Shown: positions 1 to 6,486 of the stretch, in pieces | Layout of the letters: the number at the start of each line of letters is the position of its first letter | Numbering within the stretch: the first letter of the stretch is position 1 | Assembly: GCA_900545455.1 (NCBI GenBank) | Contig: UQZF01000094.1 | Coordinates: 1 to 10,077 of the forward strand | Length of the DNA: 10,077 nucleotides | DNA from: an uncultured Eubacteriales bacterium | GTDB taxonomy: Bacteria; Bacillota; Clostridia; Lachnospirales; Lachnospiraceae | Reading direction: 5' to 3' | Translations under genes and position numbers: made by a program | Notes under the pieces: model-generated | What the model was told of the DNA's origin: nothing | The model's database searches: none | The model's input: only the letters and a program-made list of their open reading frames with translations

Positions 1-62
1 TTATCAGTGCTCTTAACAAAAACCGCGGTGCTTTTTTTGCGCTTCTGAAAAATTACTTCAAT

Positions 63-905
63 TTATTTTAAGATGGACATGAACCACTCAACCGTCTTAG
101 GATCATAGTGGGAGAAGAAGAGGCTCTCGCCGCCGTCAAGCGCCTCGATTGCAGCCATATCCTCTGCTGTGAGCGTGAAATCGAAGATGCTGAAATTCTG
201 CTCCATTCTGTCTCTGTGTACGGACTTAGGTATAACCACAACATCGCTCTGGGTGAGGAAGCGGAGTGCCACCTGCGCTGCCGTCTTTCCGTACTTAGCG
301 CCAATCTGTGTGAGAACAGGGTTGGTGAACATATCCTTGCGTCCCTCCGCGAACGGTCCCCAAGACTCAATCTGGCAGCCATACTTTTTCATATACTCAT
401 GTGCGGTTTTCTGCTGCTGGAACACATGAGTCTCAACCTGATTTACCGCAGGCTTGATTCTTGAAAAATGCTCAATGTCAAGGTAACGGTCAGGTCCGAA
501 GTTCGACACACCTATTGCGCGGAGCTTTCCCTCATCGTAGAGCTCCTCCATCGCACGGTAGGTTCCGTAGTAGTCGCCAAACGGCTGATGGATGAGCAGC
601 AGATCAAGGTAATCCGTGCGGAGCTTTTTAAGTGACTCCTCGATTGAAGCCTTCGCCTTCTCATATCCCGCGTTCGTGATCCACACCTTTGTCGTGAGGA
701 AGAACTCCTCTCTCGGAAGTCCGCACTCTGCGAGTGCCGCACCTACACCCTCCTCGTTGTAATATGCCTGCGCGGTGTCGATGCTTCTGTAGCCGACCTC
801 TATCGCGTCAAGAACACATTTCTTGGTGTCCTCAGGCGGTGTCTGATATACGCCGTAGCCGAGCTTCGGCATCTTTATTCCATTGTTAAGTGTAACATAC
901 TCCAT
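63..905 (-). CDS. Aldo/keto reductase (AKR family oxidoreductase)
   Basis: This is an NAD(P)H-dependent carbonyl reductase, predicted soluble and cytoplasmic; the physiological substrate cannot be read from sequence. An ATG at 926 would give 287 residues. I prefer the ATG at 905 (280 residues) because a GGAGG ribosome binding site at 914-918 sits 8 bases before it, and the protein then begins MEYVTLNNGIKMP as is usual in the family. In the 287-residue numbering the catalytic tetrad is complete: Asp50 and Tyr55 in SIDTAQAYYNE, Lys80 in LTTKVW, and His113 in LLIHQP. The cofactor-binding part is seen in IGVSNF, NQVETH and the C-terminal VIPKSVHRDRMEQN. Length is normal for the 2,5-diketo-gluconate-reductase-like branch. 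It is divergent from a LysR-type gene, which is its likely regulator (inference from arrangement). Confidence 0.93.
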   Translation of the reverse strand: MEYVTLNNGIKMPKLGYGVYQTPPEDTKKCVLDAIEVGYRSIDTAQAYYNEEGVGAALAECGLPREEFFLTTKVWITNAGYEKAKASIEESLKKLRTDYLDLLLIHQPFGDYYGTYRAMEELYDEGKLRAIGVSNFGPDRYLDIEHFSRIKPAVNQVETHVFQQQKTAHEYMKKYGCQIESWGPFAEGRKDMFTNPVLTQIGAKYGKTAAQVALRFLTQSDVVVIPKSVHRDRMEQNFSIFDFTLTAEDMAAIEALDGGESLFFSHYDPKTVEWFMSILK

Positions 906-966
906 AGCTTTTACCTCCATATTCATTATAAAATATCTGAAATGTATCTGTTCCTACAATCACCAC

Positions 967-995
967 TTTACATTGTTTTTGTAAAAAAGTAAAAT
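967..995 (+). promoter_or_regulatory. Promoter of the LysR-type gene with overlapping palindrome
   Basis: TTTACA (967-972) and TAAAAT (990-995) are separated by 17 bases, a good sigma-A promoter placed about 50 bases before the LysR start. A symmetric TTTAC-N9-GTAAA (967-971 and 981-985) covers the -35 box and half the spacer. LysR proteins often bind such imperfect dyads and repress their own promoter, so autoregulation and control of the divergent reductase are plausible inferences. On the minus strand a TATAAT at 925-930 lies too close to the reductase ribosome binding site to be its main -10, so the reductase promoter remains unplaced. Confidence 0.55.
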
Positions 996-1049
996 ATCAA
1001 TATCGAAACACACTTTTCAGAATTTGAAAACTGAAGCAGGAGGAATGTC

Positions 1050-1862
1050 ATGTTAGACTTAAACGAATTACAACAGCTCGTCGCATTCTCCGACATGGGA
1101 ACGCTATCGAAGGTCGCCGACAGCTTCCACATCTCCACGCCGTCAATCACGCGCTCCATGCAGAATCTCGAGGAGAGCTTCGGCGTGCCGCTTTTTACGC
1201 GGAGCAAAAATAAGATTGAGCTGAATGAAACAGGAAAATTTGCCGTCGAGCACGCCAAAAGACTTCTCTATGAGAGCGAGCAGACCTTAAAGCATGTGCG
1301 AGAATTTGACCAGCGGCAGAGAACAATAATAATAAAGTCATGCGCGCCCGCGCCTCTTTGGACGCTCATGCACAGGCTGAACGAAAAATATCCGGGAATG
1401 ACCATATCGTCAAGCATCTGCCAGAACGAGGAGGTGTCCTCCTCATGGGCTGACGGCTCATGCGACATCGCAATATTGCCGTTTCCGCTACACGACGAAC
1501 ACGGTGAAATCCGTGAGTTCATGCGCGAGAATCTCTTTGTATGCGTTCCGCCCGACCACGAGCTTGCCAAACACGACGAACTCACATTTTCGCAGATAAA
1601 CGGCTTTAACTTTCTGCTCCGCTCGGAGCTCGGCTTCTGGGACACACTCTGCCGCCGCAAAATGCCGGCATCGAAGTTTCTCGTCCAGCCAGACGAGTTT
1701 ACCTTCAACGAGCTCGTCTCCTGCTCCTCGCTCCCGTGCTTTGTGACAGACTACATTTCCGACATTCAGGGCTCATACCCGAACAGAATAACCATCCCGC
1801 TTACCGACGATGAGGCGAAGGTGTCGTTCTATGTGATATGCGCTATCGGCAAAAAATTGTAA
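1050..1862 (+). CDS. LysR-family transcriptional regulator (short)
   Basis: The N-terminal 60 residues form a typical LysR winged helix-turn-helix: LNELQQLVAFSDMGTLSKVA, then the recognition helix region STPSITRSMQNLEESFGVPLF, then the ETGKFAVEHAKRLL linker helix. From about residue 90 the effector-binding domain follows (for example RTIIIKSCAPAP and ENLFVCVPPDHELA). AGGAGG at 1038-1043 sits 6 bases before the ATG, fixing the start. At 270 residues it is some 20-30 residues shorter than most family members and stops just after the strand SFYVICAIGKKL, so the usual last helix is missing. No frameshift continuation is visible downstream. It is divergent from the aldo/keto reductase, its most likely target; the ligand is unknown. 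Confidence 0.92.
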   Translation: MLDLNELQQLVAFSDMGTLSKVADSFHISTPSITRSMQNLEESFGVPLFTRSKNKIELNETGKFAVEHAKRLLYESEQTLKHVREFDQRQRTIIIKSCAPAPLWTLMHRLNEKYPGMTISSSICQNEEVSSSWADGSCDIAILPFPLHDEHGEIREFMRENLFVCVPPDHELAKHDELTFSQINGFNFLLRSELGFWDTLCRRKMPASKFLVQPDEFTFNELVSCSSLPCFVTDYISDIQGSYPNRITIPLTDDEAKVSFYVICAIGKKL

Positions 1863-1873
1863 AATTTGTCATA

Positions 1874-2029
1874 TTGACACAATCACCTGAATATGATACT
1901 ATTGCAGCAGTTGACATATTAATGTTGACGATATTTTATAAGAGAACATAGAACAATAAATGTTCTTAACATTATTAAAAAGCTGGTAATGTTTATGGTG
2001 TGTACCATAAAATGTTTACCAGCTTTTTT
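1874..2029 (+). ncRNA. Possible small transcript: promoter-like hexamers followed by a terminator
   Basis: In this gene-free stretch TTGACA (1874-1879) and TACTAT (1897-1902) are spaced 17 bases apart, and a second TTGACA occurs at 1911-1916. About 70 bases further is a strong intrinsic terminator. Between them GAACAT (1944-1949) and ATGTTC (1960-1965) can pair. A transcript of about 120 bases starting near 1909 and ending near 2029 is possible. The AT-rich background produces promoter-like hexamers by chance, and the terminator can be explained by the converging flanking genes, so this is weak. Confidence 0.22.
1977..2029. terminator. Bidirectional intrinsic terminator
   Basis: AAAAAGCTGGTAA (1977-1989 with flanking A's) pairs with TTACCAGCTTTTT (2016-2028), and inside it TTTATGGT (1992-1999) pairs with ACCATAAA (2004-2011) around a GTGT loop. 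The hairpin carries a T run on both strands, so it can end transcription of the LysR gene from the left and of the SIR2-family gene from the right, two converging units. Confidence 0.85.
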
Positions 2030-2050
2030 CTTTACATTTTGAATTAAATA

Positions 2051-3637
2051 TTAATCACCATTTTCAAGCAAATCTATACACATAACGCATCTTTTAAAAT
2101 TCGTTGAGCTCATAGCTGCTTTTGTATCTGACATAAAAATAGGAATACATAATTTTCTTATCTCATCTGTTTTTAACACACCGATGTTCTTCAAAATCAC
2201 GCCACATTTTCTGTTCGTATCGGGAACATTATCAATTTCTCTCTTTATATCATCAACAGATTCTAATATTGGAATATTAGACAATGTCTTTTTAATTTTT
2301 GTAGGTATTATCAACTCCATCGAATTATGCTTGTTAATATAGAGTTGCAATTTTGAATCCTCTGCTATTGGCGAGGTAGCTCTCTTTACATATTTGAAAA
2401 CAGGCAGCAAACGTGATATGACAATGGAATGGTACCTTTCAAAACACATAGAATCCGCATCGAATTTTTTATTGTCTAGCAATATGTCTTCAAATATTTC
2501 CTTATCGTCAAAAAGACCATAACCATATTTATTCAATATATTCTCTTTGTAACCTATCGCCACTGCTATAGGCTTCTTAGACAAATCTATATTACTAAGG
2601 TCATCAATACCGATAATTACCGACTCCGGTTCCTCCGTTGACACGCTCTGTTCAACAATAGTTTTTATAATACGTCTCGTCTCTCTTATTCTAATTGGTG
2701 AAATTCCCGGCATAATTTGATTTAATATATTATAAACTTCAACAAAATTATCGGTTTCTATTTCTGTAATGGGAATGTCAAAACCTTCCTTGGTAGTAAT
2801 CGTTCGTTTACACTGTATCAGCTTACTCTGATTAGCCTTATAACTTATAAATACAAGATGGTCAGATATGTTTTTTAACTCTTTTTCTGTTAAACAACTC
2901 AAAAAATCCACAATAATATTTCTTATATTTTCATCCGTAAATGAATACCCCATAAAAACTATCGGTGATTCTGCAAAAAGAGTAAGCATCTTGGCAATAA
3001 TTAATTTTCTTGAATTTGTAAAATTCTCATAATCACGTTCTGTTATGATTATAGACTCTGCATCCGTGACGCATCAATGGATTTTATAAATTTCTGCCGA
3101 ATTATAGCTGTCCGCTGAAAACAAATCATTCTGATGAATAAATACACTATAATCATCTGCAAATATTGACTTTTCTAAAAGACAGTCATAGTTAGTTGTT
3201 ATTACCGCAGAGACCTTATTTTTAAGGTTTTTGAACGCCTCCAATTCTAAAGTTAACTCCGGATTATGGTTCAAATGAAGCTTTTTAAAAAAATATGACA
3301 AATACATTTTGAACGGAGATACTCCTGTTTTTACCCAATTAGGATTTTTTGATTTACCAAACTGTAATTTTCTGTCATAAAATGCACTATTAAAACGTGA
3401 CTCTATTTCACTTGCGAGTCTGATATTAACTTCAAACTCCGACTTACAGCTTCTCTTTAACTCATCTATAATCTTTTGATATTGAAATGAATCTGATTCC
3501 ACTTTTTTAAAACAGTTTTCAAGAAGCTCTCCCCATGTCGGAAAATTATATAAATATCTTTTAGATATTCCGGAACCAATAAATAATACCGGCATTCTTC
3601 TGCTCTCCACTATTTTTTCCAGTACGTTTTTCTCCAT
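2051..3637 (-). pseudogene. SIR2-family protein (defence-type NADase-like), interrupted by an in-frame TGA
   Basis: One reading frame runs through 528 codons except for a TGA at 3074-3076 (codon 188). The 5' part shows the SIR2-like nucleotide-binding loop PVLFIGSGISKRYLYNFPTWGELLE (about residues 16-40; key residues Gly-Ser-Gly-Ile-Ser), then VSAVITTNYDCLLE, then EIYKIH. The next codon should be the Gly of the conserved His-Gly; a single GGA-to-TGA change explains the stop. The same frame continues CVTDAESIIITERDYENF, then FAESPIVFMGYSFTDENI, all expected next motifs of SIR2_2-type domains. The rest is an unrecognised C-terminal region. GGGGGAG lies 3 bases before the first ATG. No good ribosome binding site precedes the Met at 2989, so the second half is probably not made alone. 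Proteins of this type often hydrolyse NAD in anti-phage systems (family knowledge; role here is inference). The gene is far more AT-rich than its neighbours, suggesting acquisition. Confidence 0.82.
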
Positions 3638-3686
3638 AAGCTCCCCCTTGCATTTAATTTATTATATCGTCACATAGTATGTTTTA

Positions 3687-3715
3687 AGAATAATCTCTCT
3701 ATTAACTTCTGTCAA
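3687..3715 (-). promoter_or_regulatory. Promoter of the SIR2-family gene
   Basis: On the minus strand TTGACA (3710-3715) and TATTCT (3687-3692) are separated by 17 bases, about 50 bases upstream of the start at 3637. This implies the gene is, or was, transcribed alone and not read from the sirtuin operon, which ends at the terminator immediately upstream. Confidence 0.6.
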
Positions 3716-3737
3716 GATGATGTCTGACACAAGTACA

Positions 3738-3791
3738 AAAAAGGCTGTCTCAAAGCACACGCCCCTCGAGCATACACTAATTGACAGCCTT
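3738..3791 (-). terminator. Intrinsic terminator of the macrodomain-SirTM operon
   Basis: On the minus strand AAGGCTGTC (3783-3791) pairs with GACAGCCTT (3741-3749), followed by a T run (complement of the A's at 3737-3742). The loop is long, about 33 bases. It lies 16 bases after the SirTM stop codon and closes the operon. Confidence 0.72.
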
Positions 3792-3806
3792 AAAGGCTTT
3801 ACCTAT

Positions 3807-4730
3807 TTATTTCGCCATGATTCCTTCCAGCACTGTCCCCACATCCCCGTTAAAGCACACCGCCTGCTTCCTTATCTCCTCGGGTGCGTAAGCCTCGCCG
3901 TAATTGATGCAGGCATACGTCGCGTTCGGATTCTGCGCGGTCATCCGCCAGAAAGGATATTTGATTATGACGGGCGTGTTCATCCCGACGCCGAGCTCAA
4001 GGTAGAGCACCCTCGTGCCCTCATGGCGTCTTATGAAATCATCGTAGCACTGTGAGGCGCGATACCAGCCGTCGTCCTGAACAAAGGTGTCGTCGCTGCG
4101 AAGATTCATGGTCATGGGCGCACCGCACACGGGACAGTGAGAAACAAACTCTGACGGAACCGACATTTTAGGGCTTACGCCCTCCGGCAGAGTGAGCTCA
4201 CCGTTTTCCGCTATCTCATATCCCTGCGCCTCAAGCATGCGCACAACCACGTCGCGGTTGTCGTAGGTCTTGTCATGGCACGGCTTACTGCACTGCCAGA
4301 GCCCAAAGTCGCCCTGTGTGTAGAACAGACGCTTCTTGTCAAAGCCTGCCTTCTGAAAACAGTGGTCAACATTGGTCGTCAGCACGAAATAGTCCTTGTC
4401 CTTCACAAGCTCAAAAAGCTTGTCGTAGACAGGCTTCGGCGCATCCATGTACCTGTTTACATAGATGTATCTGCTCCAGTACGCCCAGTGCTCCTCCAAC
4501 GTGTCGTAGGGATAAAAGCCTCCCGAATACATATCCCTGAAACGATATTTCTTTTCAAAATCCGAAAAATACCTTCTGAATCTCTCACCGCCGTACACGA
4601 AGCCCGCCGATGTCGAGAGCCCTGCTCCCGCTCCGATAACAACGGCATCCGCGCCGTTTAACGCCTCTGTAAATCTCTCACTTTTTGAGGAGTCCCTCGT
4701 AGATTTCTCTGTCGATGTCCTTAAAAGCAT
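3807..4730 (-). CDS. Class M sirtuin (SirTM), protein ADP-ribosyltransferase
   Basis: This 307-residue Rossmann-fold sirtuin has the NAD loop GAGAGLSTSAG at 33-43, TTNVDHCF at 118-125 and a zinc ribbon made by Cys147/Cys151 and Cys199/Cys202. Where ordinary deacetylases have the catalytic His-Gly, it has YTQGDFG (Gln139). The Asn120/Gln139 pair is the hallmark of SirTM enzymes, which transfer ADP-ribose from NAD to protein instead of deacetylating. In known bacteria the acceptor is a lipoylated GcvH-like protein and the linked macrodomain removes the mark (established for staphylococcal and streptococcal operons). No GcvH-L or lipoate ligase is present in this window, so the target here is unknown. 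The ATG at 4730 has AGGTGG at 4737-4742, 6 bases upstream, within the macrodomain gene, giving a 53-base overlap. No other start codon lies between it and the NAD loop. Confidence 0.9.
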   Translation of the reverse strand: MLLRTSTEKSTRDSSKSERFTEALNGADAVVIGAGAGLSTSAGFVYGGERFRRYFSDFEKKYRFRDMYSGGFYPYDTLEEHWAYWSRYIYVNRYMDAPKPVYDKLFELVKDKDYFVLTTNVDHCFQKAGFDKKRLFYTQGDFGLWQCSKPCHDKTYDNRDVVVRMLEAQGYEIAENGELTLPEGVSPKMSVPSEFVSHCPVCGAPMTMNLRSDDTFVQDDGWYRASQCYDDFIRRHEGTRVLYLELGVGMNTPVIIKYPFWRMTAQNPNATYACINYGEAYAPEEIRKQAVCFNGDVGTVLEGIMAK

Positions 4731-5454
4731 TGAATACCACCTTCTTTACACTGCTTTCCTTCTGCATGAATTTTTTTACCGTGTCAACGGCGATTTCCGC
4801 CGCCCTGTCATTTGGAAAATGAAACTCGCCCGTCGAGATACAGCAGAACGCTATGCTCGTAAGCCCATTCTGCGCGGCAAGCTCAAGACATGAGCTGTAG
4901 CACGAGGCGAGAAGCTCACAGTCCCTTTTGCTCAGCCTGCCCGATATAATCGGCCCGACCGTGTGAATGACATACCTGCACGGAAGATTGTAGGCGGGAG
5001 TGATTTTTGCCTTACCCGTCGGTTCCTCGCAGCCCTGACGCGCCATGATGTCGGCACATTTAAGACGGAGCTGTATGCCCGCATAGGAATGAATGCAATT
5101 GTCGATGCACCTGTGATTCGGCGCATAACAGCCCGTCATTCCGCTGTTCGCAGCATTCACGATCGCGTCAACGCGAAGTCTCGTGATGTCGCCCTGCCAC
5201 AGATATATGCCCTCCTGCGCCTCGGCAAGCTCATCAAGCTCCACAATTCCATTCTCATTTATCAGCTCTTTCAAATATTCATCCTGTATTTTCAGGAACT
5301 CGTCGCTTATCTTTTGCGGCATACGCACGTTCATGAGCGCGCGCAGCAGAAGCCTCTGTCCCTGCTCGTCGCTTGGAATCTCAACATCATCGTATGCACT
5401 GCTCTCTTTTAACAACTCCCGTATCAGCCATAGCCTGCGTTCACTCTGCGTCAT
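4678..5454 (-). CDS. Zinc-type macrodomain protein, ADP-ribosyl hydrolase
   Basis: The likely role is removal of ADP-ribose placed by the sirtuin encoded just downstream. With the start at 5454 it has 258 residues: a helical N-terminal region of about 75 residues (MTQSERRLWLIRELL to MPQKISDEFLKIQDEYLKEL) and then a macrodomain. ADP-ribose binding elements are WQGDITRL (about 86-93), VNAANSGMTG (99-108) and the loop ISTGEFHFPN (206-215). The segment GCYAPNHRCIDN supplies Cys109, His114 and Cys116, the zinc ligands of the Zn-macrodomain class. Upstream in-frame ATGs exist at 5466 and 5529. I prefer 5454 because family members begin at this sequence and GAGG precedes it by 6 bases; 5466 also has a usable AAAGGTG. 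It is the first gene of the operon. Confidence 0.9.
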   Translation of the reverse strand: MTQSERRLWLIRELLKESSAYDDVEIPSDEQGQRLLLRALMNVRMPQKISDEFLKIQDEYLKELINENGIVELDELAEAQEGIYLWQGDITRLRVDAIVNAANSGMTGCYAPNHRCIDNCIHSYAGIQLRLKCADIMARQGCEEPTGKAKITPAYNLPCRYVIHTVGPIISGRLSKRDCELLASCYSSCLELAAQNGLTSIAFCCISTGEFHFPNDRAAEIAVDTVKKFMQKESSVKKVVFNAFKDIDREIYEGLLKK

Positions 5455-5489
5455 TTTAAACCTCATTTCCGAGCACCTTTGCGCTCCAT

Positions 5490-5556
5490 TGTAGCAACCG
5501 TAGTTACATCTATGAGCATAAAATATCACAGCATTGTTGTAATGTCAATAGTTACA
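5490..5556. promoter_or_regulatory. Two operator-like palindromes flanking the promoter
   Basis: On the plus strand TGTAA-N9-TTACA (5538-5556) surrounds the -35 box and TGTAG-N9-TTACA (5490-5508) lies just downstream of the predicted transcription start. Both share the 10-base string TAGTTACATC (5549-5558 and 5501-5510), and their centres are 48 bases apart. Same arm spacing and shared flank make chance unlikely; a dimeric repressor is inferred, but I cannot name it. Confidence 0.55.
5520..5548 (-). promoter_or_regulatory. Promoter of the macrodomain-SirTM operon
   Basis: On the minus strand a perfect TTGACA (5543-5548) and TATTTT (5520-5525) are 17 bases apart. Transcription would start near 5512, leaving a leader of roughly 60 bases before the macrodomain start at 5454. 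The leader contains the second operator-like palindrome. Confidence 0.75.
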
Positions 5557-5568
5557 TCAGTTTTTCTG

Positions 5569-5601
5569 CAAAAAAACAAAAGCCCCGTTAAAGGGCTTTT
5601 G
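5569..5601 (-). terminator. Intrinsic terminator after the DUF3169-like gene
   Basis: CAAAAGCCC (5577-5585) and GGGCTTTTG (5593-5601) form a 9-base-pair stem with a 7-base loop. On the minus strand it is followed by a T run (complement of the A's at 5570-5576). It ends the GH115-MATE-DUF3169 unit about 65 bases past the last stop codon and separates it from the macrodomain promoter. Confidence 0.87.
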
Positions 5602-5665
5602 TGATTGAGTATTGCCGCCAACGTAAATCTGCTTGAAATCTGCATACTGCCACCGTTCTAAATCT

Positions 5666-6457
5666 CTATCTGTACATATTTTTCTCAAGCTTGCCGGATA
5701 CCGTCGTGTAGGTTATCAGCATGATAAACCATATCGCGCACACGACAAAGACAGGGAGCAACCCGGTGTCAAACATGAACATGAATATGAAGGTTATGAG
5801 CCATATTGTCGTACATGCCTTCGTTCCTGCCCTGTACGCCCTGAAGCCCGCCTCGTAGATTATCTTTTTCTGCGCCTCATCGCAGCTATCCTCCCACTTG
5901 CGCTGGAAGTTGATTTCAAGGAAATCGCCCCTCTTCTCGGGATTTATTTTTTTCTCGAGCTCAACGGTAAGCCTGCTCACAGCCACAATCCAGATATAGT
6001 CTGCCAGAAAAAGCACGATGCCGAGCACCTTGTATCCGCCGTCACATGCCGCATCACCGCAAAGATTTCCCCACACATACATCGAGAACAGCAGGCTGTT
6101 GATGATGGTCATGGCGTTGGCTATCCCGATAGGTACTCCAATTCCCTCCTCTATCCGCGCTATCTCCTCTTCATTCTCGCCGTCCCACGCCGACGCCCTG
6201 CGGCTGTAGGCTATGTACATTCCTACCGCCAGCCCTGCCGAGACAATGCTTATGCCGATGTAGAACCAAGGCAGCCCCTTCATCATATATCCGCTCACAT
6301 AGGCTGTCATGCCGCGAAAATCGACGCCGTTCTTCTTAAAATAAGCTATCGCCGCCCCGACACAAAAGCCCACAATCATGCTTGCAATCATTATCGCAAT
6401 AAAAATGACAAGATTCTTAGTCCCTGAGCTCTTTTTCTTCTTATCTTTATTATCCAT
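5666..6457 (-). CDS. Multi-pass membrane protein, DUF3169-like
   Basis: A 263-residue membrane protein of unknown function. It opens with a lysine-rich tail (MDNKDKKKK), then about six hydrophobic segments: roughly residues 15-39, 64-83, 108-129, 142-162, 216-231 and 234-251. A charged loop with WDGENEEEIARIEEGIGVP follows the second segment and resembles the DUF3169 family of Firmicutes (recognised by pattern, moderately sure). A longer soluble loop with several Lys/Glu lies before the last pair. The frame could start at 6490, where ATGA overlaps the MATE stop codon, giving 274 residues. I favour 6457 because GGGGGA lies 4 bases before it, while 6490 has only an A-rich stretch. Either way it is translationally adjacent to the MATE gene and likely in the same transcript. 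Confidence 0.8.
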   Translation of the reverse strand: MDNKDKKKKSSGTKNLVIFIAIMIASMIVGFCVGAAIAYFKKNGVDFRGMTAYVSGYMMKGLPWFYIGISIVSAGLAVGMYIAYSRRASAWDGENEEEIARIEEGIGVPIGIANAMTIINSLLFSMYVWGNLCGDAACDGGYKVLGIVLFLADYIWIVAVSRLTVELEKKINPEKRGDFLEINFQRKWEDSCDEAQKKIIYEAGFRAYRAGTKACTTIWLITFIFMFMFDTGLLPVFVVCAIWFIMLITYTTVSGKLEKNMYR

Positions 6458-6486
6458 TTTATCCCCCATTGCACTGTATTTTGCAA

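Noticed and set aside
14..45. ACCGCGGT palindrome flanked by A and T runs as terminator of the aldo/keto reductase
   Set aside because: The 8-base palindrome has no loop and the outer bases do not pair well, so a stable hairpin is doubtful. The reductase terminator may lie outside the window.
2051..2989. Downstream half of the SIR2 frame as an independent gene starting at 2989
   Set aside because: No good ribosome binding site precedes this Met, and conserved SIR2 sequence continues in frame upstream of it, so it is the remainder of an interrupted gene.
3050..3080. TGA at 3074-3076 as selenocysteine or as a recoded sense codon (Gly in code 25)
   Set aside because: The expected residue is Gly, not Cys/Sec, and no convincing SECIS hairpin follows. 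Other genes in the window (macrodomain, MATE) end with TGA as a normal stop, so genome-wide recoding is not supported.
3700..3800. Insertion sequence end suggested by the GACAGCC string near the terminator
   Set aside because: No transposase fragment or matching inverted end is found at the other border, and the hairpin plus T run is explained as a terminator.
5615..5660. Short near-repeats (TATTGCCGCC/TACTGCCACC and AAATCTGC twice) between terminator and DUF3169-like stop
   Set aside because: Only two imperfect short copies with no spacer regularity; not a CRISPR array or recognisable repeat element.
5633..6427. Long plus-strand open frame of 264 codons opposite the DUF3169-like gene
   Set aside because: It is the antisense shadow of a convincing membrane protein with family motifs. 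Its translation is rich in His, Arg and Tyr with no recognisable domain.
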